A stretch of DNA of 24,570 nucleotides, from contig JAJRXE010000316.1 of the NCBI GenBank assembly GCA_024276455.1, positions 1 through 24,570 on the forward strand. The letters are read 5' to 3'. The first letter of the stretch is position 1, and the number at the start of each line of letters is the position of its first letter. A program made the position numbers and the translations under genes. The notes under the pieces were generated by a model. It ran no database searches, had not been told where the DNA came from, and saw only the letters and a program-made list of their open reading frames with translations. Below, piece by piece: positions 1 to 7,215 of this stretch. The DNA is from Calditrichota bacterium. GTDB taxonomy: Bacteria > Calditrichota > Calditrichia > RBG-13-44-9.

Positions 1-76
1 AAAATTAAAAAAAACGTTTAAAACCGGAGAGCAACCCACCGGAGTGTATTTTTTACGAGCTCGCCGAAACCGATCC

Positions 77-1840
77 CTACTGATTCACCACATTCAGCAA
101 CTGCTCCAGACGTTTTTGCAGATAACGGACCACGGTTTCGTTGGGGTAACGCCAGTATTTCCCGGGCATAAACGTAACCCTTGTAAATTCGTCATGGATT
201 TGGTAATGTAAGGCGAACATCTGTACGTAGGGTAACCGCACTCCGGGGCGGCTAATCACTTTATAGGAATTTTTAATGGTCGGATGAGAAATCATGATGT
301 CTGTCTTTGTCAAATGCAAATAATTCAGCATTCGCAATATTTGAATGGTGACAAAGTAAATCAAAAGTATTCCCAGTCTTTTAATTCCCCTTTGCTTCTT
401 CAAATAAACATTCACAAAGTCCGACAGGGTGAGTCCTTTGCGGGACTTGCGAATAATCTCCCGTTGAGACCGGATGCACTCCACGAGATGTCGGCGTATT
501 TTCTCCGGCGAGGCGTTTTCATCCAGCATTTTCAACAATTTTTTACATTCTTCGGTGGTAATCAGCTCCAGGTTTAATCCCACAAACCGCACGTGGGTCA
601 TGGAGATAAATTGAAGAACGGAGGGGATTCTACCGGTTAAATCCCGAACAGCGGCGAGCAAGGCGACGACGAAAAGCGGGGCGGCATCTCTGGCAAACGG
701 CCCCAATTTGTTTCTTCCCCACTCATTCAAAAGGAAGGTGTGCGGTTGAACATCCACAACGGACTGAACCGACCGTTGGGCCCGGTTCAGAATATGGGGC
801 GGAATAAAAAATCGGAGGGACTGAACTCGCGACTCCTCCGGGGAAGCTTTCCCAGGGTCTGCTTCCCGTTGGCGGGCGCGTAGCAGGGATTCGCTGCGCT
901 GGAATAGTTCATCGGCAAACCGCGACATGGGATTTCCATCGATGTAATTCGTAAAATTAAAAATTGCCCCGGCTTTAGAATTGCCCAACACCACAATCTG
1001 GGTGCCGGAAAAATAAAATCGATTTCCCGGATTGCCGATGTGAATGTAACGAGCCGCTTCCTGATCCCTCGAAGGCCTGACCGACAAATCCAGACACACC
1101 GTCAACAGGGTATGCTTAATTTGTTCCAAACTCTCTCGATTAACCGGATTCCGTAAAATTTTTCGCCAGGCTCGAAGCTGAAAGCGGTCGTCTGCCGCCG
1201 TTAACCAGCCCGGGGAATTAGCCTCCTCACTCCCTCTTTCCAAACTGTCCTCCACACAATCTTGCATCAGGAACTCCAGCTCCTGAAAATTTTTGGACAG
1301 GGGAAGGATGTAATAGCGGCCATTTACAATCAGTAAAATATGAGATACCTGCTCGGTTTTGTGAATTCTGACCCCTTTTTCCTCCACGCAAAGCGTGGTT
1401 CCGAACAAATTCGGATACTCGCTCATATCCAAGAGAATGTCTTTAATGGTGTCCTGAGGCAGCGTTCCACTTTTGAGATCCTGAAAAAATTCCAGCGCTG
1501 CCAGCACCAATGCGACAGCCCTTTCTACGGGAGTCACTTTGGGAAAAGAAGAATCATTAAATAAGACGGAGGCGGAAATGACCGGGGAAAATAATCCCGG
1601 TAAGCGGGTATTGAGGGTGAGCAGCAGTTCTTCCAGATCTTGCGGCGAAAGTTTATGATAAAACGAACGGAACCCCGACAGCCCCAGAGCCCAGGTTAAA
1701 AGCCGCCGGGAGGTTGGGGTGATTTTCACTCCCAATTTTTTGAAATCGTCATAATCGTCAATGGGAGGAAGTTGGGGCAAAGGAGGTTGCCGGTAATGGG
1801 GTAAAGGCTCGAAAACCCAATTTACCTTTCTTTCCGTCAT
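77..1840 (-). CDS. Carnitine/choline acyltransferase-like protein, probably catalytically degenerate
   Basis: 587 residues, close to the usual size of carnitine acyltransferases (about 600). By eye several blocks follow that family in order: a Pro-rich start (res 12-27), the strand HILLIVNGRYYIL (167-179, like HxVVxxRGQxF), GWLTAADDR...AW followed by SLEQIKHTLLTVCLD (211-251, like LTxxxRxxWA...SLxxIexALFxVCLD), RFYFSGTQIVV...AG (274-291, like RWFDKxxQxIV...AG), and a C-terminal block near TGRIPSVLQF and the last 45 residues. The catalytic His normally found about 20 residues after RWFDK is not there: the aligned segment reads FNFTNYIDG (294-302) with no His. The STSQ-like motif is also not seen. 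Residues 486-507 form a hydrophobic stretch that could be buried or membrane-associated. Start is the ATG at 1840. It lies 186 bp downstream of the glmM stop on the same strand. Family assignment is from remembered motifs, not an alignment. Confidence 0.6.
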   Translation of the reverse strand: MTERKVNWVFEPLPHYRQPPLPQLPPIDDYDDFKKLGVKITPTSRRLLTWALGLSGFRSFYHKLSPQDLEELLLTLNTRLPGLFSPVISASVLFNDSSFPKVTPVERAVALVLAALEFFQDLKSGTLPQDTIKDILLDMSEYPNLFGTTLCVEEKGVRIHKTEQVSHILLIVNGRYYILPLSKNFQELEFLMQDCVEDSLERGSEEANSPGWLTAADDRFQLRAWRKILRNPVNRESLEQIKHTLLTVCLDLSVRPSRDQEAARYIHIGNPGNRFYFSGTQIVVLGNSKAGAIFNFTNYIDGNPMSRFADELFQRSESLLRARQREADPGKASPEESRVQSLRFFIPPHILNRAQRSVQSVVDVQPHTFLLNEWGRNKLGPFARDAAPLFVVALLAAVRDLTGRIPSVLQFISMTHVRFVGLNLELITTEECKKLLKMLDENASPEKIRRHLVECIRSQREIIRKSRKGLTLSDFVNVYLKKQRGIKRLGILLIYFVTIQILRMLNYLHLTKTDIMISHPTIKNSYKVISRPGVRLPYVQMFALHYQIHDEFTRVTFMPGKYWRYPNETVVRYLQKRLEQLLNVVNQ

Positions 1841-2026
1841 AATAGGGTTATATCGCGCTTTTGCCTCTCCGGATGTTGACCATAATCAATAAATTCAGGG
1901 TAAAATTTTAAATACCGGAATGAAGCTGCAAACAATTGCATCAACATCACGAACAGGCACCCGGAAAATGCCAAGGACGATTCCGTTCCTTTGACCCTAT
2001 TTGCAGAGGGTGGAAAAATTTCTCGT

Positions 2027-3388
2027 TCAGGTGGTTCTTACCTTTTCAACCTCTTCTTTCACCTCTTGCAAGATACGCCAGGCAATCTCAGGCGTCCGGG
2101 CCTCCACAATGACCCGCACAATTGGCTCGGTGTTGGACTTTCGCAGATGAATCCAGGAATCTGAACGATCGATGCGCAGTCCGTCGGTCAGTTCCAGCTG
2201 TTCATTTTTGAATTTCTCCGCAAAATGCTCAATCACCTGATCCGCATCGATATCTTTAACGGGAATCTTATCCTTCACAATATAGTACTGCGGCAGCGTT
2301 TGTTTCAGCTCCGAGATGGTTCCGCCAAATTCCGTGAGGAATTGCAGAATCAGCGCAATTGCCACTGGAGCATCCCGTCCCAGGTGCACTTCCGGCAAAA
2401 TCACGCCCCCGTTACCCTCGCCACCAATTACAGCTCCCACTTCCCGCATGCGTTCCGCTACGTGGATCTCGCCCACTTTGGTTTTAAATAACAGCACGTT
2501 GTAGTACTGGGCAATATCATCAATTACTCGCGAGGTAGAAAGATTGACCACCACGTATCCTAACTTCTTGCTGAGCACAAACTTGACCGCCAGCGCCAGG
2601 GTGTACTCTTCGCCCAGGGGATTGCCATCGTTGGCAATAATAGCCAGGCGATCCACATCGGGATCCACGGCGATTCCCAGGTCGGCCTGATTCTCCTTTA
2701 CCGCCACCGCCAGATCCACCAGGTTCTGGGGCACCGGCTCCGGGGTGTGGGCAAATATTCCGGTGGGCTCCACATTCAAACCAATCATCTCGCAACCCAG
2801 GTCTTGTAACAGCTGCGGCACGATGGTTCCACCGGCTCCGTTCACACAATCCACCGCTACCTTAAACTTGCGCTTACGAATGGCTTCCACATCGATGTAT
2901 GGTAAATCGTAGATTTTCTGTAAATGGTCGTCAATGGCGCGGTCATAATATTCCTCCTGACCCAACTGGTCCCAGGGGACGTAACTGCGCCGCCGGGAGT
3001 CGGCTTCCTGAAACAATTTGTAAATCTCCCGTTCCGGTAAAAACAAACCATCCGCCCCGATGAATTTTAATCCGTTCCACTGAATAGGATTATGACTGGC
3101 CGTAATGGCAATTCCCCCTGCTGCTTCGAGCTCCTCCACCGCAATCTGAACCGTGGGCGTGGGGGTTACCCCAATATCCACCACCTGACAACCGCAAGCG
3201 ACCAGGGTACTTTTCACCAGCGGACGAATAAAACGGGCACTCACCCGAGGATCGCCACCCACCACTACCTTTTTTCCCTGCCGTTGCTGCCCAAAAGCCG
3301 AAACATATTTGACAATCACTTCCGGTGTCAGGCTCTCGCCAATAATGCCGCGAACACCAGAAACACTGGTCATCAAATTTTTGCTCAC
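2027..3388 (-). CDS. glmM: Phosphoglucosamine mutase / phosphomannomutase family (alpha-D-phosphohexomutase)
   Basis: 453 residues, normal full length. The phosphohexomutase signatures are all present: the phosphoserine loop TASHNP (96-101, S98 being the phosphorylated residue), the metal loop DPDVDR (242-247), the sugar-binding loop GEGNGG (323-328) and the phosphate-binding loop RKSNTEP (416-422). The enzyme moves phosphate between C1 and C6 of a hexose phosphate. In GlmM this makes glucosamine-1-phosphate for UDP-GlcNAc and peptidoglycan. The GEGNGG loop differs from GEQSG of classical GlmM and is seen in less characterised members, so glucosamine versus mannose/glucose specificity cannot be fixed from sequence. 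Start is GTG at 3388, with GGAGGG six or so bases upstream; the first internal Met is at residue 6. It lies 48 bp after the sigma factor gene on the same strand, so co-transcription is likely. Confidence 0.85.
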   Translation of the reverse strand: MSKNLMTSVSGVRGIIGESLTPEVIVKYVSAFGQQRQGKKVVVGGDPRVSARFIRPLVKSTLVACGCQVVDIGVTPTPTVQIAVEELEAAGGIAITASHNPIQWNGLKFIGADGLFLPEREIYKLFQEADSRRRSYVPWDQLGQEEYYDRAIDDHLQKIYDLPYIDVEAIRKRKFKVAVDCVNGAGGTIVPQLLQDLGCEMIGLNVEPTGIFAHTPEPVPQNLVDLAVAVKENQADLGIAVDPDVDRLAIIANDGNPLGEEYTLALAVKFVLSKKLGYVVVNLSTSRVIDDIAQYYNVLLFKTKVGEIHVAERMREVGAVIGGEGNGGVILPEVHLGRDAPVAIALILQFLTEFGGTISELKQTLPQYYIVKDKIPVKDIDADQVIEHFAEKFKNEQLELTDGLRIDRSDSWIHLRKSNTEPIVRVIVEARTPEIAWRILQEVKEEVEKVRTT

Positions 3389-3436
3389 ACGTCCCTCCGT
3401 TGTTTTAGCTGTAATATTAAAGATAAGAACAACTTT

Positions 3437-4291
3437 TTAGAGAAACAACCGGAGATTTTGGGAACGGGATTGATGTCGCAACCGGGCCAGCGCCCGTTCT
3501 TTGATCTGCCGAACCCGTTCTCGGGTCAGTTTTAAGCGATCTCCGATTTCTTCCAGGGTGAACGGGCGGTCCTGGTCAATCCCAAAATACATTTTTATAA
3601 TTAATTCTTCTCGGGGGGAAAGGGTTTTTAACACCCGGCGTATTTCGTCTTTTAATGATTCTTTGATTAAGTCCGAATCCGGCGCTTTAGAATTGGGGTT
3701 GGAAAGAATGTCCTTCATGTTGCCTTCATCGGACTTCTGGAACGGTTGATCCAGCGAGAGGTGAAAACTTCCGCTGTTCAGCACTTCTTCCACATCTTTA
3801 CCGGGAATTTGCAGCAGCTTGGAAATTTCCTCCGGGGTGGGCTCGCGGTCGTATTCCTGGGCCAATTCCCGCACGATATTGTTCACTTTGTTGATTAATC
3901 CCACCCGGTTCAGGGGCAAGCGCACCACCCGGGCCTGCTCCGCCAGCGCCTGCAAGATGGATTGGCGAATCCACCACACAGCGTAGGAGATAAAACGAAA
4001 TCCCCGAGTTTCGTCAAAACGATTGGCCGCTTTGATTAAACCCAGGTTTCCCTCGTGAATCAGGTCCATTAATGGCAATCCCTGGTTCTGATATTCCTTG
4101 GCCACCTTGACCACAAAGCGCAGGTTCGCCTGTACCAGTTCCTTCAGCGCCTCCTGGTCGCCCTGACGAATCCGACGGGTCAATTGTACCTCCTGCTCGG
4201 AAGTCAGCAAGGGAATCTGGCTGATTTCATCCAGGTATTTTTCCAGTGAATGGTCAAACGAGGAACGTTTGGAATGTGAACCAGATGCCAT
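3437..4291 (-). CDS. rpoD: Primary sigma factor, short FCB type (RpoD/SigA)
   Basis: 284 residues. Region 1.2 lies at about 14-46, region 2 at about 50-125 (NLRFVVKVAKEYQ, the core-binding DLIHEGNLGLIKA, the promoter-melting FISYAVWWIRQSI), region 3 at about 130-205 and region 4 at about 222-275 with the helix-turn-helix TLEEIGDRLKLTRERVRQIKE. There is no long acidic region 1.1. This short form is typical of the housekeeping sigma factor of Bacteroidetes/Chlorobi relatives and is the best taxonomic clue in the window. Start ATG at 4291 has a weak AGGG five bases upstream. A promoter is seen at 4352-4380. A paralogous group-2 sigma factor is possible but less likely given the conserved regions 2.3-2.4 and 4.2. 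Confidence 0.88.
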   Translation of the reverse strand: MASGSHSKRSSFDHSLEKYLDEISQIPLLTSEQEVQLTRRIRQGDQEALKELVQANLRFVVKVAKEYQNQGLPLMDLIHEGNLGLIKAANRFDETRGFRFISYAVWWIRQSILQALAEQARVVRLPLNRVGLINKVNNIVRELAQEYDREPTPEEISKLLQIPGKDVEEVLNSGSFHLSLDQPFQKSDEGNMKDILSNPNSKAPDSDLIKESLKDEIRRVLKTLSPREELIIKMYFGIDQDRPFTLEEIGDRLKLTRERVRQIKERALARLRHQSRSQNLRLFL

Positions 4292-4351
4292 TAAAACCCT
4301 GTTTCCTGTATAAATCTTTAATAATCAAAGAGTTAATAACAAAGTATTTTT

Positions 4352-4380
4352 AATATACAAAATCGTTTCTTTCAACGCAA
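4352..4380 (-). promoter_or_regulatory. Candidate promoter of the sigma factor operon
   Basis: Read on the minus strand: TTGCGT (4375-4380), a 17-bp spacer, then TATATT (4352-4357). The -10 box ends 60 bp before the sigma factor start. The same TTG..N17..TATATT arrangement occurs before trigger factor and before the gene at 20133, which supports it as a real promoter type in this genome. Confidence 0.5.
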
Positions 4381-4518
4381 GTTAAAGCCGTAGGATACAT
4401 AGGTTTATTGAATATTCAATAACGGAAATCTCCCTTCGTTTGTTCTTTTAATAAAAAACAAATCCGGCCATATAATGCGATGCAGGTCACCTTAGAATAA
4501 TTAAAAAATGTAGAAAAT

Positions 4519-4638
4519 CAGGGACAATTTCCCTTGTAAGGCCGTGAACGGCCTCGGGAACAGTATTGGCGTGCTCCCCCGATCCCCGGATTTGAAAGCC
4601 GGGGCTAACCTGTAACCAGAGTCGGGGGAGTCGCCCGC
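4519..4638. other. GC-rich structured intergenic element (several hairpins), unknown function
   Basis: In an AT-rich intergenic region this 120-bp block has at least three stem-loops in a row: AGGGA/TCCCT (4520-4524 with 4530-4534), AGGCCG/CGGCCT around a TGAA loop (4539-4544 with 4549-4554), and a long composite stem. The last has GGCG (4568-4571) and CTCCCCCGA (4574-4582) pairing with TCGGGGGAG (4622-4630) and CGCC (4632-4635), and it encloses an inner hairpin CCCCGG/CCGGGG (4584-4589 with 4599-4604). All stems are exact. No known RNA family is recognised. It could be a dispersed palindromic repeat (REP-like), a small RNA or a 5' leader. Neither strand carries a convincing ORF here. Confidence 0.5.
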
Positions 4639-4828
4639 AAAATTTCGCGAAAGGGAGCCAAGAAAATCCGAGCGGTTTTTTCAATGATGCTCAGGAACGA
4701 GCAACTGACGAATGCCCCCTGATCGAGAATCCAGGAAGATTTTCTAAGGGCAAACCGGTCGAATGCGTTCTTTCCTCTGGTTCGCAGCCCCAAAAATATT
4801 TTTGCTGAAAACAAAATATGTTGTCGAA

Positions 4829-4854
4829 TTTCGAAATATTCTTGATTTTCGAAA
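4829..4854. promoter_or_regulatory. Tandem palindromes TTTCGAAA, candidate operator of the BMC locus
   Basis: The perfect 8-bp palindrome TTTCGAAA occurs twice, at 4829-4836 and 4847-4854, 18 bp apart start to start, just upstream of a weak promoter-like TTGTCA-N17-TAATTT (4859-4887) that faces the rpiB-deoC fusion. Two identical palindromes near two helical turns apart are what a dimeric repressor or activator would use. No regulator gene is in the window to assign to it. The sequence is AT-rich, so chance is possible. Confidence 0.35.
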
Positions 4855-4858
4855 CGAA

Positions 4859-4887
4859 TTGTCATATCATTTTAAACGTTGTAATTT
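4859..4887 (+). promoter_or_regulatory. Weak candidate promoter of the BMC locus
   Basis: TTGTCA (4859-4864), 17-bp spacer, TAATTT (4882-4887), 46 bp before the ATG of the rpiB-deoC fusion. The -35 is good but the -10 matches the consensus at only 3 of 6 positions, so it would need activation or is not the true promoter. An isolated TAnnTTTG match also lies at 4797-4804 without a recognisable -33 box. Confidence 0.25.
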
Positions 4888-4933
4888 AATTTTCGCTTGA
4901 CCGTAATAATTTTTACAATCGGATTAACCGGAG

Positions 4934-6397
4934 ATGATTGGAAGCCAGCAAGCACGGCCTATTCGAATTGCCCTGGGTGGCGATCATGCGGGATTCGAAC
5001 TGAAAGAGATTCTGAAGCAGCACCTGCAGCGCAACGGCTACCAGGTGGTGGATTGTGGTACGGACAGTCTCGAACCGGTCGATTACCCGGTTATTGCCCA
5101 GAAGGTAGCACAATTGGTGGCCGATGGCACCTGCCAGTTTGGCATCATCGTGGATGGCGCTGGAATCGGATCCGCCATGGCGGCCAATAAAGTCAGGGGA
5201 ATTCGCGCGGCGGCCTGCTACGATCTTTCCACCGCCCGCAATAGCCGGGAACACAACGACGCCAATGTACTGACCCTGGGTGCTGGATTCACCGCTGCGC
5301 CGCTGGCCAAACAAATTGTCGACCTCTGGCTCTCCACCTCCTGTACGGTAGAACGCTACCTGAAGCGGGTGAAACAAATCCAGGAAATAGAAGAAGGTAA
5401 AATTCTTGCCCAAATGGAAAACATTAAAATTGCTTCAAACCCAAATACCGAAAATCAAACAGAATCAACCAACACAAAGGAAGTAAATCGACCTATGAGC
5501 GACTATCAACCAGAAGACTTACAAAAAATTGTTGAACGAATTGAAACGCTGTTGAAGGAAGAATTCGGGCTTTCGCTGGAGGAACTGGCGCGCAGTCAGA
5601 ACCTGCAGATGATGGACGGCCGCAGCGTCAGCGTGGAGAAAAATTCTTCCACCATGCGGGACTTTATTAACCTGGGGGTCGGCCGCATGACCTCTTCGCT
5701 GGGCAACGGCGCCGACATCCCGAAAGACATCGCCAAATACATCGACCACACCCTGCTGCGGCCCGACGCCACGCCGGACGACATCCGCAAGCTGTGCGAA
5801 GAAGCGCTGCAATACGAATTTGCCTCGGTGTGCGTGAATCCCACTTACGTGAAATTGGCAGCCAGCATTTTGAAAGGCTCGCCGGTAAAAGTGTGCAGCG
5901 TGGTGGGATTTCCCTTTGGAACCCACACTCCGGAAGTAAAAGCGTTCGAAACCCGCCAGGCCATTCGCAATGGCGCCAAAGACATTGACATGGTCATCAA
6001 CATCGGGGCGTTGAAAGCGGGCGATGACGACCTGTTGTACCGCGATATTCGCGCCGTGGTAGAAGCCTGCGAAGACGGCGGCGCCCTGAGCAAGGTCATC
6101 ATTGAAACCGCTCTGTTAACCGACGAAGAAAAAGTGCGGGCCTGCCAGATTGCCCGCAAGGCCCGGGCCGATTACGTAAAAACCTCCACCGGCTTCGCCT
6201 CCGGTGGCGCCACTGCTCACGATGTGGCCCTGATGCGGGAAGCGGTGAAAGGCACCAAAATGGGCGTGAAGGCGTCCGGAGGGATTCGCAGTTATGCCGA
6301 CGCCCAAAAAATGATTCGGGCCGGCGCCACGCGTATCGGCGCCAGCGCCGGGATTCAAATTGTGAAGGAGGCCAAAGGGATAACCGAATCGAATTAG
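4934..6397 (+). CDS. RpiB-like sugar-phosphate isomerase fused to deoxyribose-phosphate aldolase (BMC cargo)
   Basis: 487 residues, two enzymes in one chain. Res 10-150 are RpiB/LacAB-like: GGDHAGFELK (15-24), GTDS..VDYP (42-52), GAGIG..MAANK, ARNSREHNDANVLTLGA. At the position of the E. coli catalytic Cys66 there is Asp74 (IIVDGAGIG). Res 155-187 are an Asn/Thr/Glu-rich linker encoded by AT-rich DNA. Res 193-211 (PEDLQKIVERIETLLKEEF) form an amphipathic helix like a BMC encapsulation peptide. Res 263-482 are class I DeoC: AKYIDHTLLRPDAT, DIDMVINIGAL, the Schiff-base Lys416 in VKTSTG and Lys446 in VKASGG. DeoC cleaves 2-deoxyribose-5-phosphate to glyceraldehyde-3-phosphate and acetaldehyde; the isomerase substrate is unknown. 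ATG 4934 has GGAG directly against it, a poor spacing, but an in-frame stop at 4925 rules out an upstream start. An internal ATG at 5495 (Met188) has AAGGAAG 11 bases upstream and may start a free DeoC. Confidence 0.9.
   Translation: MIGSQQARPIRIALGGDHAGFELKEILKQHLQRNGYQVVDCGTDSLEPVDYPVIAQKVAQLVADGTCQFGIIVDGAGIGSAMAANKVRGIRAAACYDLSTARNSREHNDANVLTLGAGFTAAPLAKQIVDLWLSTSCTVERYLKRVKQIQEIEEGKILAQMENIKIASNPNTENQTESTNTKEVNRPMSDYQPEDLQKIVERIETLLKEEFGLSLEELARSQNLQMMDGRSVSVEKNSSTMRDFINLGVGRMTSSLGNGADIPKDIAKYIDHTLLRPDATPDDIRKLCEEALQYEFASVCVNPTYVKLAASILKGSPVKVCSVVGFPFGTHTPEVKAFETRQAIRNGAKDIDMVINIGALKAGDDDLLYRDIRAVVEACEDGGALSKVIIETALLTDEEKVRACQIARKARADYVKTSTGFASGGATAHDVALMREAVKGTKMGVKASGGIRSYADAQKMIRAGATRIGASAGIQIVKEAKGITESN
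5478..5497 (+). promoter_or_regulatory. Possible internal ribosome-binding site and start for free DeoC
   Basis: AAGGAAG (5477-5483) lies 11 bases before an in-frame ATG at 5495, which is residue 188 of the fusion. The codon opens exactly at the segment that looks like the N-terminus of a BMC-targeted DeoC (MSDYQPEDLQ...). Spacing is slightly long, so initiation would be moderate. If used, it makes a 300-residue DeoC with an N-terminal encapsulation peptide beside the full fusion. Confidence 0.35.
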
Positions 6398-6401
6398 CCA
6401 G

Positions 6402-6465
6402 CCATTGGCAACATTTCTGAGAGCTGGAAAATTTTTCTGCCAATTGGTTTTGTTTGCGTTTTTTG
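6402..6465 (+). terminator. Imperfect hairpin with T-rich tail, possible partial terminator inside the BMC operon
   Basis: CCATTGGCA (6402-6410) pairs with TGCCAATTGG (6438-6447) with one bulged base, enclosing a 27-nt loop, followed by a T-rich tract to about 6465. The loop is large, so termination would be weak. It lies between the cargo gene and the first shell gene and could lower read-through or protect an mRNA end. Confidence 0.3.
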
Positions 6466-6522
6466 TGTGTTTCGCGAGTCAATTTTTCAACAGACAATAA
6501 GGAATAATAAAGGAGTCCCATC

Positions 6523-7146
6523 TTGATTGATTTACGCTCTTATGTTTTTCTGGACAAGCTCCAACCCCAATATGCCGCCTTTTTAGGAACGGTAGCGCAG
6601 GGATTTTTGCCGATCGCCGGAATGGCGTCCCTTTACGTGGAGATCTCGCCCGGAATTGAGATTAATCGCATTACCGACATCGCTCTGAAATCCACCAATG
6701 TGACCCCGGGGATGCAAATTGTAGAACGGTTGTACGGACTGCTGGAGATCCACTCCGAATCGCAGGCTGACGTGCGGCAGGCCGGAGCCGCCATTCTGGA
6801 GGCTCTGGGGTTGAAAGAGGAAGATCGCCACAAACCACGGGTGCTCTCCAGCCAGGTCATCCGCCGTATCGACGACCACCAGACGCAGCTGATTAACCGC
6901 ATGCGTCACGGCAACATGATCATTCCCGGTCAGACCCTTTACGTGATGGAGCTGGAACCGGCCGCCTATGCGGCTCTGGCCGCCAACGAAGCGGAAAAGG
7001 CGGCAGATATTAACATTCTGGAGGTGCGCGCTTTCGGCAGTTTTGGGCGCGTTTACCTGGGCGGGGAGGAACGGGATATCGATGTGGCCTGGCGAGCGGC
7101 GGAAGCCGCCATCGAAAATGTGTCCGGGCGCGTGAAAAATAAATAA
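6523..7146 (+). CDS. BMC-T shell protein (tandem BMC domains, double-stacking type)
   Basis: 207 residues with two BMC domains. It resembles the BMC-T proteins that stack as two trimers and have gated pores, as found in the Haliangium ochraceum shell. Shared traits are the opening RSYVFLDKLQPQYAAFLGTV (5-24) with AQGFLP, SLYVEISPGIEINRITDIALK (36-56), the middle QIVERLYGLLEIH...VRQAGAAILEALGL and the second-domain QTLYVMELEPAAYAALAANEAEKAA. The trimer forms a pseudohexameric tile; gated pores of this type are thought to pass larger metabolites or cofactors. Start is TTG at 6523 with AAAGGAG 7 bases upstream; the usual ORF-start ATG is lacking. It lies 125 bp after the deoC fusion and 69 bp before the BMC-H gene. 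Confidence 0.88.
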   Translation: MIDLRSYVFLDKLQPQYAAFLGTVAQGFLPIAGMASLYVEISPGIEINRITDIALKSTNVTPGMQIVERLYGLLEIHSESQADVRQAGAAILEALGLKEEDRHKPRVLSSQVIRRIDDHQTQLINRMRHGNMIIPGQTLYVMELEPAAYAALAANEAEKAADINILEVRAFGSFGRVYLGGEERDIDVAWRAAEAAIENVSGRVKNK

Positions 7147-7184
7147 AAAAGTTTCCTGTTTCGCAAACAAATTGAAATTCACAA

Positions 7185-7192
7185 TATATTTA
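7185..7192 (+). promoter_or_regulatory. Weak candidate -10 box before the BMC-H gene
   Basis: TATATTTA (7185-7192) matches the TATATT -10 box seen at three other promoters in the window and lies 26 bp before the BMC-H start. No TTG is found at the expected -35 position (about 7162), so this is a half-site only. A separate promoter here would make sense, because the hexamer is usually the most abundant shell protein. Confidence 0.25.
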
Positions 7193-7215
7193 CATCAATA
7201 CAGGAGGATGTTTGA

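Noticed and set aside
1841..2026. ACCCT/AGGGT hairpin between glmM and the acyltransferase-like gene.
   Set aside because: Five-bp stem without a T-tract on the minus strand; likely chance.
4568..4638. tRNA-like fold around the inner hairpin and outer stem (minus strand even has TTCAAAT as in a T-loop).
   Set aside because: The stem lengths do not fit a tRNA: the T-loop-like bases lie in a 9-nt loop closed by a 6-bp stem, and no anticodon arm or CCA-type end is present.
4487..4865. Two minus-strand ORFs (86 and 65 codons) in the intergenic region before the BMC locus.
   Set aside because: They overlap each other and the GC-rich hairpin element, have no recognisable domain and no good ribosome site.
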